Source: Flavobacterium resistens
Lineage (GTDB): Bacteria > Bacteroidota > Bacteroidia > Flavobacteriales > Flavobacteriaceae
DNA: 64,000 bases
NCBI RefSeq assembly: GCF_900182645.1
Contig: NZ_FXTA01000004.1
Location: 372,001 to 436,000 of the forward strand
Reading direction: 5' to 3'
A program made the position numbers and the translations under genes. This document shows, piece after piece, positions 8,120 through 17,029 of the stretch; position 1 is the stretch's first letter; the number at the start of each line of letters is the position of its first letter. The notes beneath the pieces are model-generated. The model worked only from the letters and a program-made list of their open reading frames with translations, was not told where the DNA came from and searched no databases.

Positions 8120-9565
8120 TTAAAACTCTGCACTTCCAGGAGTTCTTGGGAAAGGAATTACGTCTCTAATGTTTGTCATTCCAGTAACAAACAATACCAA
8201 ACGCTCAAATCCTAAACCGAAACCTGCGTGCGTTGCAGAACCAAATCTTCTGGTGTCTAAATACCAGTATAATTCTTCTTCGTCGATTTCTAATGCTTTC
8301 ATTTTTTCAACCAAAACATCGTAGCGCTCTTCTCTTTCAGATCCACCAACGATTTCTCCAATTCCAGGGAAAAGGATGTCCATTGCACGAACGGTTTCTC
8401 TTCCTGGTTCTGTGTTGTCGTTCAAACGCATGTAAAACGCTTTGATGTTTGCTGGGTAATCGAATAAAATTACCGGACATTTAAAGTGTTTTTCCACTAA
8501 ATAACGCTCGTGTTCTGATTGTAAATCAGCTCCCCATTCGTTGATGATATATTGAAATTTCTTCTTTTTATTTGGAGTTGAATCTCTTAAAATGTCGATT
8601 GCTTCTGTATAAGAAACACGTTTGAAATTGTTCTCTAATACGAAGTTCAATTTCTCTAACAAACTCATTTCGCTTCTTTCAGCTTGCGGTTTTGATTTTT
8701 CTTCTTCTAAAAGTCTTCCTTCTAAGAATTTCAAATCATCCTGACAATTGTCTAAAGCATATTTAATTACATATTGAATAAAATCTTCAGCCAAATCCAT
8801 GTTGTCATCCAAATCATTGAAAGCAACTTCTGGCTCGATCATCCAAAATTCCGCCAAGTGACGAGAAGTGTTTGAGTTTTCCGCTCTAAAAGTTGGTCCA
8901 AAAGTATAAATCTGACCCAAAGCCATCGCGAAAGTTTCACCTTCTAATTGTCCAGAAACCGTTAAGTTCGTATGTTTCCCAAAGAAATCTTTTTTGAAAT
9001 CGATGTTTCCTTCTTCATTTTTTGGAAGATTATCCAATGGTAATGAAGTTACCTGAAACATTTCTCCAGCACCTTCAGCATCAGCTCCAGTGATAATTGG
9101 TGTGTTTACATACACAAAACCTTTTTCCTGAAAATATTTGTGAACCGCAAATGACAATACCGAACGAACACGCATAATCGCACCAAAAGCATTTGTACGT
9201 ACACGCAAGTGAGCGTTTTCACGTAAAAATTCTAAAGAGTGTTTTTTAGGCTGCATTGGGAATTTCTCAGCATCAGAATCTCCAAGGATTTCAAGTTTGT
9301 TCACCTGAATTTCATATTTCTGACCTGCACCTTTACTCTCAACCAAAGTTCCAATTACAGAAACCGCAGCTCCAGTTGTGATTCTTTTTAAAGTTTCTTC
9401 CGGAGTATTTTCAAAATCAACAACACATTGTATATTATTAATTGTAGAACCGTCATTAAGCGCGATGAACTGATTATTTCTAAAAGTTCTCACCCATCCT
9501 TTTGCATTCACTTCCTGTAGCGTCGTCGTACTGTTTAATAAGTCTTTAACCTTTGTGTGTTTCAT
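8120..9565 (-). CDS. asnS: Asparaginyl-tRNA synthetase
   Basis: The 481-residue class IIb synthetase charges tRNA-Asn. The N-terminal OB-fold anticodon-binding domain covers about residues 15-105. The catalytic domain shows motif 2 (FRAENSNTSRHLAEF) and motif 3 (GFGLGFERLVLF, near the end). Asn/His-rich motif 2, with no AspRS-type insertions, favours AsnRS over AspRS. The length is normal. A -7 promoter element lies at 9633-9640. Confidence 0.97.
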   Translation of the reverse strand: MKHTKVKDLLNSTTTLQEVNAKGWVRTFRNNQFIALNDGSTINNIQCVVDFENTPEETLKRITTGAAVSVIGTLVESKGAGQKYEIQVNKLEILGDSDAEKFPMQPKKHSLEFLRENAHLRVRTNAFGAIMRVRSVLSFAVHKYFQEKGFVYVNTPIITGADAEGAGEMFQVTSLPLDNLPKNEEGNIDFKKDFFGKHTNLTVSGQLEGETFAMALGQIYTFGPTFRAENSNTSRHLAEFWMIEPEVAFNDLDDNMDLAEDFIQYVIKYALDNCQDDLKFLEGRLLEEEKSKPQAERSEMSLLEKLNFVLENNFKRVSYTEAIDILRDSTPNKKKKFQYIINEWGADLQSEHERYLVEKHFKCPVILFDYPANIKAFYMRLNDNTEPGRETVRAMDILFPGIGEIVGGSEREERYDVLVEKMKALEIDEEELYWYLDTRRFGSATHAGFGLGFERLVLFVTGMTNIRDVIPFPRTPGSAEF

Positions 9566-9632
9566 TTTTATTTTAGATTTTAGATTGCTGATTTTAGATT
9601 AAATTAAAATCAGTGTTTTTTATATCGAATTG

Positions 9633-9640
9633 CAAATATA
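9633..9640 (-). promoter_or_regulatory. Predicted -7 element for asnS
   Basis: On the minus strand this reads TATATTTG, a full match to TAnnTTTG, 68 bases before the asnS ATG. The -33 position carries TTC rather than TTG. Confidence 0.6.
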
Positions 9641-9687
9641 ATCGATAATAATTAATTTTTGAAGCTGTTTCCTGCTATCCGCTATAT

Positions 9688-9716
9688 CTTTTTCTTGCTA
9701 AAGAAGCAAGAAAAAG
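9688..9716. repeat. Hairpin element with 11-bp perfect stem
   Basis: CTTTTTCTTGC (9688-9698) is exactly complementary to GCAAGAAAAAG (9706-9716) around a 7-base loop. The flanks (TATC / GATA) extend the symmetry with one bulge. Followed by the GC-rich CAGGGCTAGGGCCC stretch, it looks like a dispersed palindromic intergenic repeat. Confidence 0.7.
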
Positions 9717-9929
9717 GATACCGCTCCTATCAGGGCTAGGGCCCTCGTTTTCAAGAGACCAAATTGTTTTTCTTTTTTGTCATTCCTCGTTCCTCGGAAT
9801 AACAAACTATATGTCAACCTTTGTCAAAGTTGAAAACCTTCACAAAGTTTTTTTTATTTTAAATTCATGCCAATTCGTGAAATTGCTTCGCCTGTTCACT
9901 ATCGCTCGGGTCTTGGCTAACAAAAAAAC

Positions 9930-12296
9930 TTAATCATCCAAATTCTCCAATTCCTCTTTCTTAGTCTTCTTCTTCTCAAAAGTCAAAACCAAAGAAGGCA
10001 ATACAACCAAATTAGCAAACATTGCAAAAGCCAAAGTACAAGAAATTAATCCTCCAAGTGCAATCGTTCCGCTGAAGCTTGACAATGTAAAAGTCGCAAA
10101 ACCTAAAATCAAAACTACAGAAGTATAGAAAGTACTAATTCCAGTTTCTCTTAAAGCACTGAAAACCGATTTCTTAACTTTTCCGCCACTTTGAAGCAAG
10201 TCATGTCGATATTTCGCCATAAACTGAATCGCATTATCAACCGAAATTCCGAAGGCGATACTGAATACCAAAATCGTAGACGGCTTTAACGGAATTCCGA
10301 AATAACCCATTAATCCAGACGTAATACAAAGCGGTAAAATATTCGTAATCACCGAAGCCATTACCATTTTGAACGAACGGAATAAATATAAAATAAGAAT
10401 TGCAATCGTCAAAATTGCGAAAATCAACGATTCTATTAAGTTGTCAACTAAGTATGAAGTTCCTTTTTGGAAAACCAATGCTTTTCCGGTAACGGTAACT
10501 TCAAAACGGTCTTTCGGGAAAATTTCATCAATTTTTGAATGTAATTTTTTCTCCACTTTTGCCATTTCATCCGTTCCGATATCTTTCATGAAAGTGGTGA
10601 TTCGAGCATATTGTCCAGTCGAATCAACGTACGCTTTCATTAGATTTTCTTTGCTGTTTTTTGTTGCATTTTTGGCATAACTCAAAATGAAAGCCTGCTC
10701 CTGCGAAGTTGGTAATTGGTAATATTCCGGATTTCCGTTATAGAAAGCCTGTTTAGAATATTTAACCAAATTCACGATAGAAACTGGTTTTGCCAATTCT
10801 GGAATTTCAGCAATTGTATTTTGCAATTCATCCATTTTACGAATTGTCGAGGCTTTCATAACACCTTTTTTCTTTTTGGTGTCAATCATGATTTCCAATG
10901 GCATAACGCCGTTGAATTCTTTTTCGTAAAATAAAATATCTTTAAAGAAAGAAGCGCTTTTTGGCATTTCGCCAATCAAACTTCCTGAAACTTTCATTTG
11001 AGCAACTCCAATTACACTGAAAACCAAAAGTAGTCCGTAAACTATATAGACATATTTACGTTTTGTTTTTACCAGATTTTCAACAACATTTAGTAAAGTC
11101 GAAATGTACGTTTTAGTCAAATGATACAAATGCTTTTCTTTTGGCAGCGGCATAAAACTGTAAATAATTGGCACAATAAAAAGTGTCAGTAAGTAAACAG
11201 AAATTACGTTTATTGAAGTCACTAAACCAAACTCAAAAAGCAAATCGTTTCCAGTAATCATAAACGTTGCAAAACCAATCGCAGTGGTTAAATTTGTCAT
11301 TAAAGTCGCCACTCCAATTTTCGAAATAACACGTTGTAAAGCTTTTGCCTGATTGTTGTGTAATTTAATTTCCTGCTGATATTTATTAATCAGGAAAATA
11401 CAGTTTGTAATTCCGATTACGATAATTAGCGGCGGAATAATAGCGGTTAAAATCGTGATTTTATATCCAAATAATCCCAGCGTTCCAAATGACCAGATTA
11501 CGCCGACAATTAAAATACAAATTGAAATAAATGTCGCTCTGAACGAACGGAAAAAGAAAAAGAAAATCAAAGAAACCGTCAATAAAGCAGCGCCAATGAA
11601 AAGTCCGATTTCGCCTTTCATATCATCAGCATTAATTGTTCTGATGTATGGCATTCCAGAAACTTTCAAATCAATTCCGGTTGTTTTTTCGAATTTAGCG
11701 ATTTTCGGAACTAAATTTTCAAGTATAAAAGTCTTTCTTTCGGGAGTATTTACTAAAGCTTTATTGATATAAATCGCCGAACGAACACTTCCGCTTTCTT
11801 TGTTGAATAATAATCCTTCGTAAAAAGGCAAATTGTTGAATAAATCGTGTTGAACACTTTTTAAATATGCAGGATCTAAGGCTTTGCTTTGATCGATAAA
11901 AGGCGTTAAAACGAATTTTTCATTAATTGTATCTTTTTCCAGTTTTTTCAAATCGTTCAAAGAAACAACCAAATCAACTTCTTTCGATTTTTTTAAACCT
12001 GTCATTAATTCATTCCAAGCTGCATAGTTTTTTGGTGTGAAGAATTTAGGATCTTTAAAACCAATTACAACAAGATTTCCTTCCTCACCAAACTTGTCTA
12101 AGAATTTTTGATATTCTTTATTTGCAATATGATCTTTTGGAAGCAGGTTTGCCTCGGTATAAGTCATAGAAAGGTTTTTCCATTGATAACCAAGGAAAAT
12201 AGTCAATGCAGAAAGGATAATCAGAATTGTTATTCTGTTTTTAAGTATGATTCGGGCCAGTTTTTCCCAAAATCCAACTTGAATAGCGTTTTTCAT
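9930..12296 (-). CDS. MMPL/RND-family transporter
   Basis: This 788-residue inner-membrane protein has two copies of the RND half-unit. Each has one N-terminal helix, a large extracytoplasmic loop (about residues 45-225 and 430-600) and a bundle of five helices. This is the MMPL/Patched-like arrangement, shorter than the drug-pump RND proteins of ~1,040 residues. Such proteins export lipids, hopanoids or other hydrophobic molecules; the substrate cannot be read here. No membrane-fusion or outer-membrane partner is adjacent. A -7 element is at 12317-12324. Confidence 0.9.
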   Translation of the reverse strand: MKNAIQVGFWEKLARIILKNRITILIILSALTIFLGYQWKNLSMTYTEANLLPKDHIANKEYQKFLDKFGEEGNLVVIGFKDPKFFTPKNYAAWNELMTGLKKSKEVDLVVSLNDLKKLEKDTINEKFVLTPFIDQSKALDPAYLKSVQHDLFNNLPFYEGLLFNKESGSVRSAIYINKALVNTPERKTFILENLVPKIAKFEKTTGIDLKVSGMPYIRTINADDMKGEIGLFIGAALLTVSLIFFFFFRSFRATFISICILIVGVIWSFGTLGLFGYKITILTAIIPPLIIVIGITNCIFLINKYQQEIKLHNNQAKALQRVISKIGVATLMTNLTTAIGFATFMITGNDLLFEFGLVTSINVISVYLLTLFIVPIIYSFMPLPKEKHLYHLTKTYISTLLNVVENLVKTKRKYVYIVYGLLLVFSVIGVAQMKVSGSLIGEMPKSASFFKDILFYEKEFNGVMPLEIMIDTKKKKGVMKASTIRKMDELQNTIAEIPELAKPVSIVNLVKYSKQAFYNGNPEYYQLPTSQEQAFILSYAKNATKNSKENLMKAYVDSTGQYARITTFMKDIGTDEMAKVEKKLHSKIDEIFPKDRFEVTVTGKALVFQKGTSYLVDNLIESLIFAILTIAILILYLFRSFKMVMASVITNILPLCITSGLMGYFGIPLKPSTILVFSIAFGISVDNAIQFMAKYRHDLLQSGGKVKKSVFSALRETGISTFYTSVVLILGFATFTLSSFSGTIALGGLISCTLAFAMFANLVVLPSLVLTFEKKKTKKEELENLDD

Positions 12297-12316
12297 AAAA
12301 TCTTTAAAAATGGTTG

Positions 12317-12324
12317 CAAATGTA
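12317..12324 (-). promoter_or_regulatory. Predicted -7 element for the MMPL exporter
   Basis: The minus strand reads TACATTTG, a full TAnnTTTG match, 21 bases before the ATG. No good -33 was found. Confidence 0.5.
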
Positions 12325-12502
12325 GTGAAAATGCCTCAAAATCATAAACAATCGATTGTATTTTACGCAATGTTAACATAATTTTGCAAGTTTTTAGATT
12401 GTGCTAATTTTCTTGTTTTTTACTATTTAGTCGTTAGCTTTTCTCATATTTGTAGTGAAAATGAATTTAAACAAATCAAGTTGAAAAGACTTTTTAAAAA
12501 GA

Positions 12503-12952
12503 ATGGAATTTAAAAAGAGTAAATTGCTTATTATTATTTTTAGTATTTTGTTGTTCAGTGTTTCGTTAACTCAAAATGCTGTAACAATTAATTATAGTAA
12601 TGAAATAAAAGTTTCATCGTCTATTGATTATTTTTTGATGGGATCAACAGCATTTCTCGGTGGGGGTTTGTTAGAACAGATTATTTGGATGGCAAATCCA
12701 TTAAGCTTTTTTGCAATTATTTATTTTATTAAAGATAATAGTAAAAAAGCAGTCGTACTAAGTTTTATTGCTTCATGTTTATCAGTTTCTTTTTCTTTTT
12801 GGAAAGAAATTTTAGGAGCAGAAAGCGGTTCAATGGCACAAATCGTTTCTCTAGAATTAGGATATTATTTTTGGGTATCCAGCATTTTAGTTTTAACAAT
12901 CGGAATTTTTATTTATTACAAAGAATCATTAAAAGAAATTTGGGAGTCTTAA
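12503..12952 (+). CDS. Small integral membrane protein ahead of a LytS/LytTR pair
   Basis: The 149-residue protein has about four hydrophobic segments (near residues 8-26, 45-75, 82-100 and 120-142) and no recognised domain. It ends 2 bases before the kinase start, so it is very probably in one operon with the two-component pair and could be a sensory partner for it. That partnership is an inference from position only. Confidence 0.75.
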   Translation: MEFKKSKLLIIIFSILLFSVSLTQNAVTINYSNEIKVSSSIDYFLMGSTAFLGGGLLEQIIWMANPLSFFAIIYFIKDNSKKAVVLSFIASCLSVSFSFWKEILGAESGSMAQIVSLELGYYFWVSSILVLTIGIFIYYKESLKEIWES

Positions 12953-12954
12953 AT

Positions 12955-13716
12955 ATGCAACAAAACAACACAACAACTTTTATTTTTTTAGCGATTCTAT
13001 TATTGCTCGTCGTTATAATTTGCTTTATGATTTACCAATTGGTACAAGCAAAAAAAGCAAAAGATGACGCCGAAAAAAGTTTTTATGCACTCGAAGTAAA
13101 AGTAAACGATTTGCAGCTTGAAACTTTAGAATCAAAACTGAATCCGCATTTGTTTAAGAATATTTTAAATTCGATTCAGTCGCACGCTTATCAAACTTAT
13201 TTTGCTTTAGATAAATTGGCAAATGTCCTGGATTATATTTTATACGAAAGCAAAAAGAAATTCGTCACCGCAAAAGAAGAAATTGATTTTGCACTGAATT
13301 TGATCGAAATCAATAAAATCAAGATCAGTCCGCTTTTTGAATTGAAAATCAAAACCAATATTAATAAAGAAGACAAATTGTATGATCAGCCTTTATTGGC
13401 GCCGCTAATTTCGATTGATTTAATTGAAAATGCTTTTAAACATGCTGATTTGCAAAGTGCCGATGCTTTTATATCGGTTGTTTTTGAGTTTAAGGATAAT
13501 GCTTTTTTTATGACCGTTTCGAATAAAATTTCGGATAAAAAAGTTTTAAAAAAGGAACGAAGCGGTTTTGGACATGCCACTTTAGAGCATCGTTTGCGAA
13601 TTATTTACAAGAATAATTTCAAGCTCGATAAGTTTGTAGAAAACGATGTTTATATTGCTCATCTAAAAATAGATTTACTTGGATACAAAACTGAAATGCT
13701 TGCTTCTGGACGATGA
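12955..13716 (+). CDS. LytS/YehU-type sensor histidine kinase
   Basis: The 253-residue protein has one N-terminal membrane helix (about 8-30), then the His_kinase domain typical of LytS-type kinases with SKLNPHLFKNILNSIQ (His near residue 65). A short HATPase-like region follows, with IENAFKHA as the N box and GFGHATLEHRL as the G region. I start it at the ATG at 12955, because the upstream extension is the reading-frame shadow of the preceding gene. It has no input domain of its own beyond the helix. It overlaps the regulator gene by 38 bases. Confidence 0.88.
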   Translation: MQQNNTTTFIFLAILLLLVVIICFMIYQLVQAKKAKDDAEKSFYALEVKVNDLQLETLESKLNPHLFKNILNSIQSHAYQTYFALDKLANVLDYILYESKKKFVTAKEEIDFALNLIEINKIKISPLFELKIKTNINKEDKLYDQPLLAPLISIDLIENAFKHADLQSADAFISVVFEFKDNAFFMTVSNKISDKKVLKKERSGFGHATLEHRLRIIYKNNFKLDKFVENDVYIAHLKIDLLGYKTEMLASGR

Positions 13717-14398
13717 GCTTCCGGGATTAACTTACCTGAAAATGCTTTGCGAACAAATTCCGGAATTGGAAATTGTAAAAACATATAATAATCCCGAAAA
13801 ACTTCTATCTGATTTAGCCGATCTTGATTTTGATTTGCTGATTTCGGATATCGAAATGCCAGGAATCGACGGACTTCATTTGGCTGAAATGTTCCAAAAT
13901 AAATTGGTTATTTTTTGTACAGCTTATAAAGAATACGCCGCCGATGCTTTTAATATTGATGCCGTTGATTATATTACAAAACCGGTAAAATTAGAACGTC
14001 TGCAAAAAGCGATTGCCAAAGCTGTTGAACGTTTTGATAAACCAGATGCCAAAAAGAAATTCATTCAATTAAATACCGACAAAGGCAAAACGTTGCTTTA
14101 TTTTAATCAAATTCAATATATAAAAACGGCTTTGGGAGACAGTCGGGACAAAACTGTTTTATTGACAGATGGCAGTTTTCTGAATCTGAAAAATGTTAAA
14201 TTTGATACACTTTTAAATGAATTGCCCGACTCCGATTTTTGTCGTGTGAATAAAAAAGAAATCATTGCAGTAAAAGCAATTAAATTTTTTAATCATAACG
14301 AAATTGTGCTGCATCATCTGGAAGAAAACAACAAAAATGTAACGCTGATTCTCAGCGAAACGTACCGCGCAGACTTTTTGAAAAAGGTGAAAATATAA
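13679..14398 (+). CDS. LytTR-family response regulator
   Basis: The 239-residue regulator has a receiver domain with the acidic pocket DDE at residues 11-13, Asp57 (ISDIEMPGIDG) as phosphoacceptor, and a conserved TAYKEYAADAF region. A LytTR DNA-binding domain covers about residues 130-239 (KFIQLNTDKGK ... FCRVNKKEII). The start codon appears to be TTG at 13679, inside the end of the kinase gene; no in-frame ATG lies early enough to keep the first beta strand. Overlap implies coupling with the kinase. Confidence 0.9.
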   Translation: MDTKLKCLLLDDELPGLTYLKMLCEQIPELEIVKTYNNPEKLLSDLADLDFDLLISDIEMPGIDGLHLAEMFQNKLVIFCTAYKEYAADAFNIDAVDYITKPVKLERLQKAIAKAVERFDKPDAKKKFIQLNTDKGKTLLYFNQIQYIKTALGDSRDKTVLLTDGSFLNLKNVKFDTLLNELPDSDFCRVNKKEIIAVKAIKFFNHNEIVLHHLEENNKNVTLILSETYRADFLKKVKI

Positions 14399-14510
14399 CT
14401 TATTACAAAGTTTTACAGACTTATTACATAGATTTAAAATTAGCGGTAAAATTGCTTTTTCACGTAAAGTGGACTTCTGATATTTGTTCCATAATTTAAA
14501 AAAACGAATT

Positions 14511-16781
14511 ATGAATAACTTTAAAAACTCCTTATTTTACATTACAGTAATTGGCGGTTTTACTACTTTGATATATTGGATAATTTCACAAGGTTCATCT
14601 CTTGAAGCGGGCCGAAATGTATTAGAAAAAAAAATAGAAAGTAATCATTGGAATGATTTTTTGCATTCCATGATTGAAAACCTTCAGCATCCTCTTGCTA
14701 TATTATTAGCACAGATTGTAACCATTATTTTAGTTGCACGTTTGTTCGGGTGGTTTTTTAGAAAAATTGGACAACCATCTGTAATTGGAGAAATGATTGC
14801 GGGAATTGTTCTAGGGCCATCTTTAGTTGGAATGTATTTTCCGGAGTTTTCGGCCGCTTTGTTTCCAAAGGAGTCTTTAGGAAATCTTCAGTTTTTAAGT
14901 CAGATCGGTCTTATTCTTTTCATGTTCGTTATCGGGATGGAATTGGATTTGAAAGTTTTGAAAAATAAAGCGCACGATGCCGTTGTAATCAGTCACGCCA
15001 GTATTGTTATTCCGTTTGCTTTAGGATTGACACTTGCTTATTTTATTTACGGAACTTTTGCGCCTCAGGGCGTTGCTTTTTCATCTTTCGGATTGTTTAT
15101 GGGAATTGCGATGAGTATTACAGCATTTCCGGTTCTGGCGCGAATAGTGCAGGAGCGAGGTCTTCAAAAAACGAAATTAGGAACTATAGCCATTACTTGC
15201 GCGGCAGCTGATGATATTACGGCTTGGTGTATTTTGGCAGTAGTAATTGCTATTGTAAAAGCAGGTTCATTAGCTAGTTCACTTTATGTAATTGGTTTGG
15301 CGATTTTGTATGTGATTATCATGTTGAAAATTGTTCGTCCTTTCTTGAAACGTGTAGGTGATTTAAATTCAACTCGCGAAAGTTTGAATAAACCTGTCGT
15401 TGCGATTTTCTTTTTGACACTTTTATTTTCTGCGTATGCAGCTGAATTAATTGGAATTCACGCATTATTTGGAGCTTTCTTGGCTGGAGCAATTATGCCG
15501 GAAAACAATAAATTTAGAAATATTTTTATTGAAAAAGTAGAAGACGTTTCGATAATTGTTCTTTTGCCTTTATTCTTCGTATTTACGGGTCTGCGCACAC
15601 AAATAGGATTGTTGAATGATCCTGCTTTATGGGAAATTACAGGTCTTATTATTGTTGTAGCTGTAGTTGGTAAATTCTTTGGAAGTGCTTTAGCAGCAAA
15701 ATTTGTCGGGCAAAACTGGAAAGATAGTTTGGCAATCGGTGCTTTGATGAACACACGCGGTTTAATGGAATTGGTTGTTTTGAATATTGGTTATGATTTA
15801 GGAGTATTATCTACTGAGATTTTTACAATGATGGTAATCATGGCTTTGATTACAACTTTTATGACCGGACCAGCTTTAGATTTTATCAATTTTGTTTTTA
15901 AAGATAAAGTTACAGCAGTTCCAGAAGAAATTGGGACCAAAAGCAAATACAAGATTCTGCTTTCTTTTGCAACTCCTGAAAGAGGGAAAAAATTGCTAAA
16001 AATCGCAAATAGTTTAGTTAAAAAACAAGGTGATAATTCGATAGTAACAGCAATGCATTTGTCGTTAAGTACAGAAATACATTCATTTGATGTTAAAGAT
16101 CACGAACGAAAAATGTTACTTCCGGTTATTGAAGAATCAAAACAGCTAAATCAAAATATGCTGAGTATTTTTAAGGTAACAAATGATATTGATTCAGATA
16201 TTATCGATACCGCAAATCAAGGTGAATATGATTTGTTGCTGGTAGGTTTAGGCCAGTCTATTTTTGAAGGAACTTTGTTAGGGAAAATTCTTGGTTTCAC
16301 AACCAGAATTGTAAATCCAGATCGATTAATTGACAAGTTTACAGGAAAAGAAGGTTTGTTTGAAAACTCTCCGTTTGATGAAAGAACACGTCATATTATA
16401 GCTAAAAGCAAAATGCCAGTCGGGATTTTTATTGATAAAGATTTAGAAGAAGTTGATCAGGTGTTTATGCCGGTTTTTAGCAAAGAAGATGCGTATTTGA
16501 TTGAATATGCTAAAAAACTGATCAATAATAATGGTTCTCAGATTACAGTTCTGGATGCTAGCGGTGAAGTAAAAAATACTCGCGATATTCAGGAAACAAT
16601 TCGCTCGATTGAACAGATTGCTCCAAATCATATTATGATTATGCATGACAGAACAATTAAGAAAGAGTTTTTAGAAACGCAAAACTTAATGATCATAAGT
16701 TTAGACAGCTGGAAAAAACTGATTGAATCTCAAAGCACTTGGTTGAATAATACGCCTTCTGTTTTGATTCTTAAACCTTAA
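14511..16781 (+). CDS. Cation/proton antiporter, CPA2 family
   Basis: The 756-residue protein has a KefB/NapA-type sodium-hydrogen exchanger domain (about residues 50-470, 12-13 helices) with glycine-rich repeats (GEMIAGIVLGPSLVG) and an ADDITAWCIL motif carrying the paired Asp residues expected of the ion site. A cytoplasmic region of ~280 residues follows, with two stretches resembling universal-stress-protein folds. It exchanges Na+ or K+ for H+ in the inner membrane. The ATG at 14511 is preferred over an upstream TTG. It follows the LytTR gene by 112 bases. Confidence 0.9.
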   Translation: MNNFKNSLFYITVIGGFTTLIYWIISQGSSLEAGRNVLEKKIESNHWNDFLHSMIENLQHPLAILLAQIVTIILVARLFGWFFRKIGQPSVIGEMIAGIVLGPSLVGMYFPEFSAALFPKESLGNLQFLSQIGLILFMFVIGMELDLKVLKNKAHDAVVISHASIVIPFALGLTLAYFIYGTFAPQGVAFSSFGLFMGIAMSITAFPVLARIVQERGLQKTKLGTIAITCAAADDITAWCILAVVIAIVKAGSLASSLYVIGLAILYVIIMLKIVRPFLKRVGDLNSTRESLNKPVVAIFFLTLLFSAYAAELIGIHALFGAFLAGAIMPENNKFRNIFIEKVEDVSIIVLLPLFFVFTGLRTQIGLLNDPALWEITGLIIVVAVVGKFFGSALAAKFVGQNWKDSLAIGALMNTRGLMELVVLNIGYDLGVLSTEIFTMMVIMALITTFMTGPALDFINFVFKDKVTAVPEEIGTKSKYKILLSFATPERGKKLLKIANSLVKKQGDNSIVTAMHLSLSTEIHSFDVKDHERKMLLPVIEESKQLNQNMLSIFKVTNDIDSDIIDTANQGEYDLLLVGLGQSIFEGTLLGKILGFTTRIVNPDRLIDKFTGKEGLFENSPFDERTRHIIAKSKMPVGIFIDKDLEEVDQVFMPVFSKEDAYLIEYAKKLINNNGSQITVLDASGEVKNTRDIQETIRSIEQIAPNHIMIMHDRTIKKEFLETQNLMIISLDSWKKLIESQSTWLNNTPSVLILKP

Positions 16782-16804
16782 ATAGTTTTAAATTTTAATA
16801 TTTT

Positions 16805-16850
16805 AAATCCCAAATTTCAATTATTATGATTGGAGTTTGGGATTTTTTTT
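16805..16850 (+). terminator. Terminator after the CPA2 antiporter gene
   Basis: AAATCCCAAATTTCAAT pairs with ATTGGAGTTTGGGATTT around a short loop, followed by a run of T. The same stem type is used after leuS (34667-34713). Confidence 0.85.
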
Positions 16851-16904
16851 ATAGGCACGAATTCATGAATTTACCACATTTCTTTGCGCAGTTTGTTAAC
16901 CATA

Positions 16905-16941
16905 AATTTCACAAATTGTAACAAAATCAATTTGTGAAATT
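16905..16941. repeat. 14-bp perfect inverted repeat in the gap after the antiporter
   Basis: AATTTCACAAATTG (16905-16918) and CAATTTGTGAAATT (16928-16941) are exact reverse complements around a 9-base loop. GAATTCATGAAT- and AATTCGTGAATC-like flanks surround it, giving a ~150-base nested repeat region between two convergent genes. Confidence 0.7.
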
Positions 16942-17029
16942 CAGCGGAAAAATTTTCACAAAGTTAAGAGGTGAAATTCGTGAATCTGTGGCTGAAAAAT
17001 TTGGGATTTAATATATTGGAATTAAAATC

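Larger units (their letters stand above)
9566..9929. other. Gene-free region with repeat-like sequences
   Basis: This 364-base gap between the MMPL exporter (downstream end) and asnS (start) holds no convincing ORF. It holds TAGATT-type short repeats next to asnS, the asnS -7 element, a strong 11-bp hairpin at 9688-9716, and sequences such as GTCATTCCTCGTTCCTCGG that look like parts of dispersed repeats rather than unique leader DNA. Confidence 0.7.

Noticed and set aside
9566..9929. tRNA or small RNA gene in the asnS gap
   Set aside because: No cloverleaf, CCA end or GTTC-type T-loop was found; hairpin content is better explained by repeat elements.
12370..12395. Single TTAACAT upstream of the MMPL exporter as a Pho box
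   Set aside because: Only one unit is present, with no 11-bp partner and no matching -7 distance.
12775..12954. 60-residue N-terminal extension of the LytS-type kinase
   Set aside because: It overlaps the preceding membrane-protein gene in another frame and is not membrane- or kinase-like; the ATG at 12955 gives a normal start.
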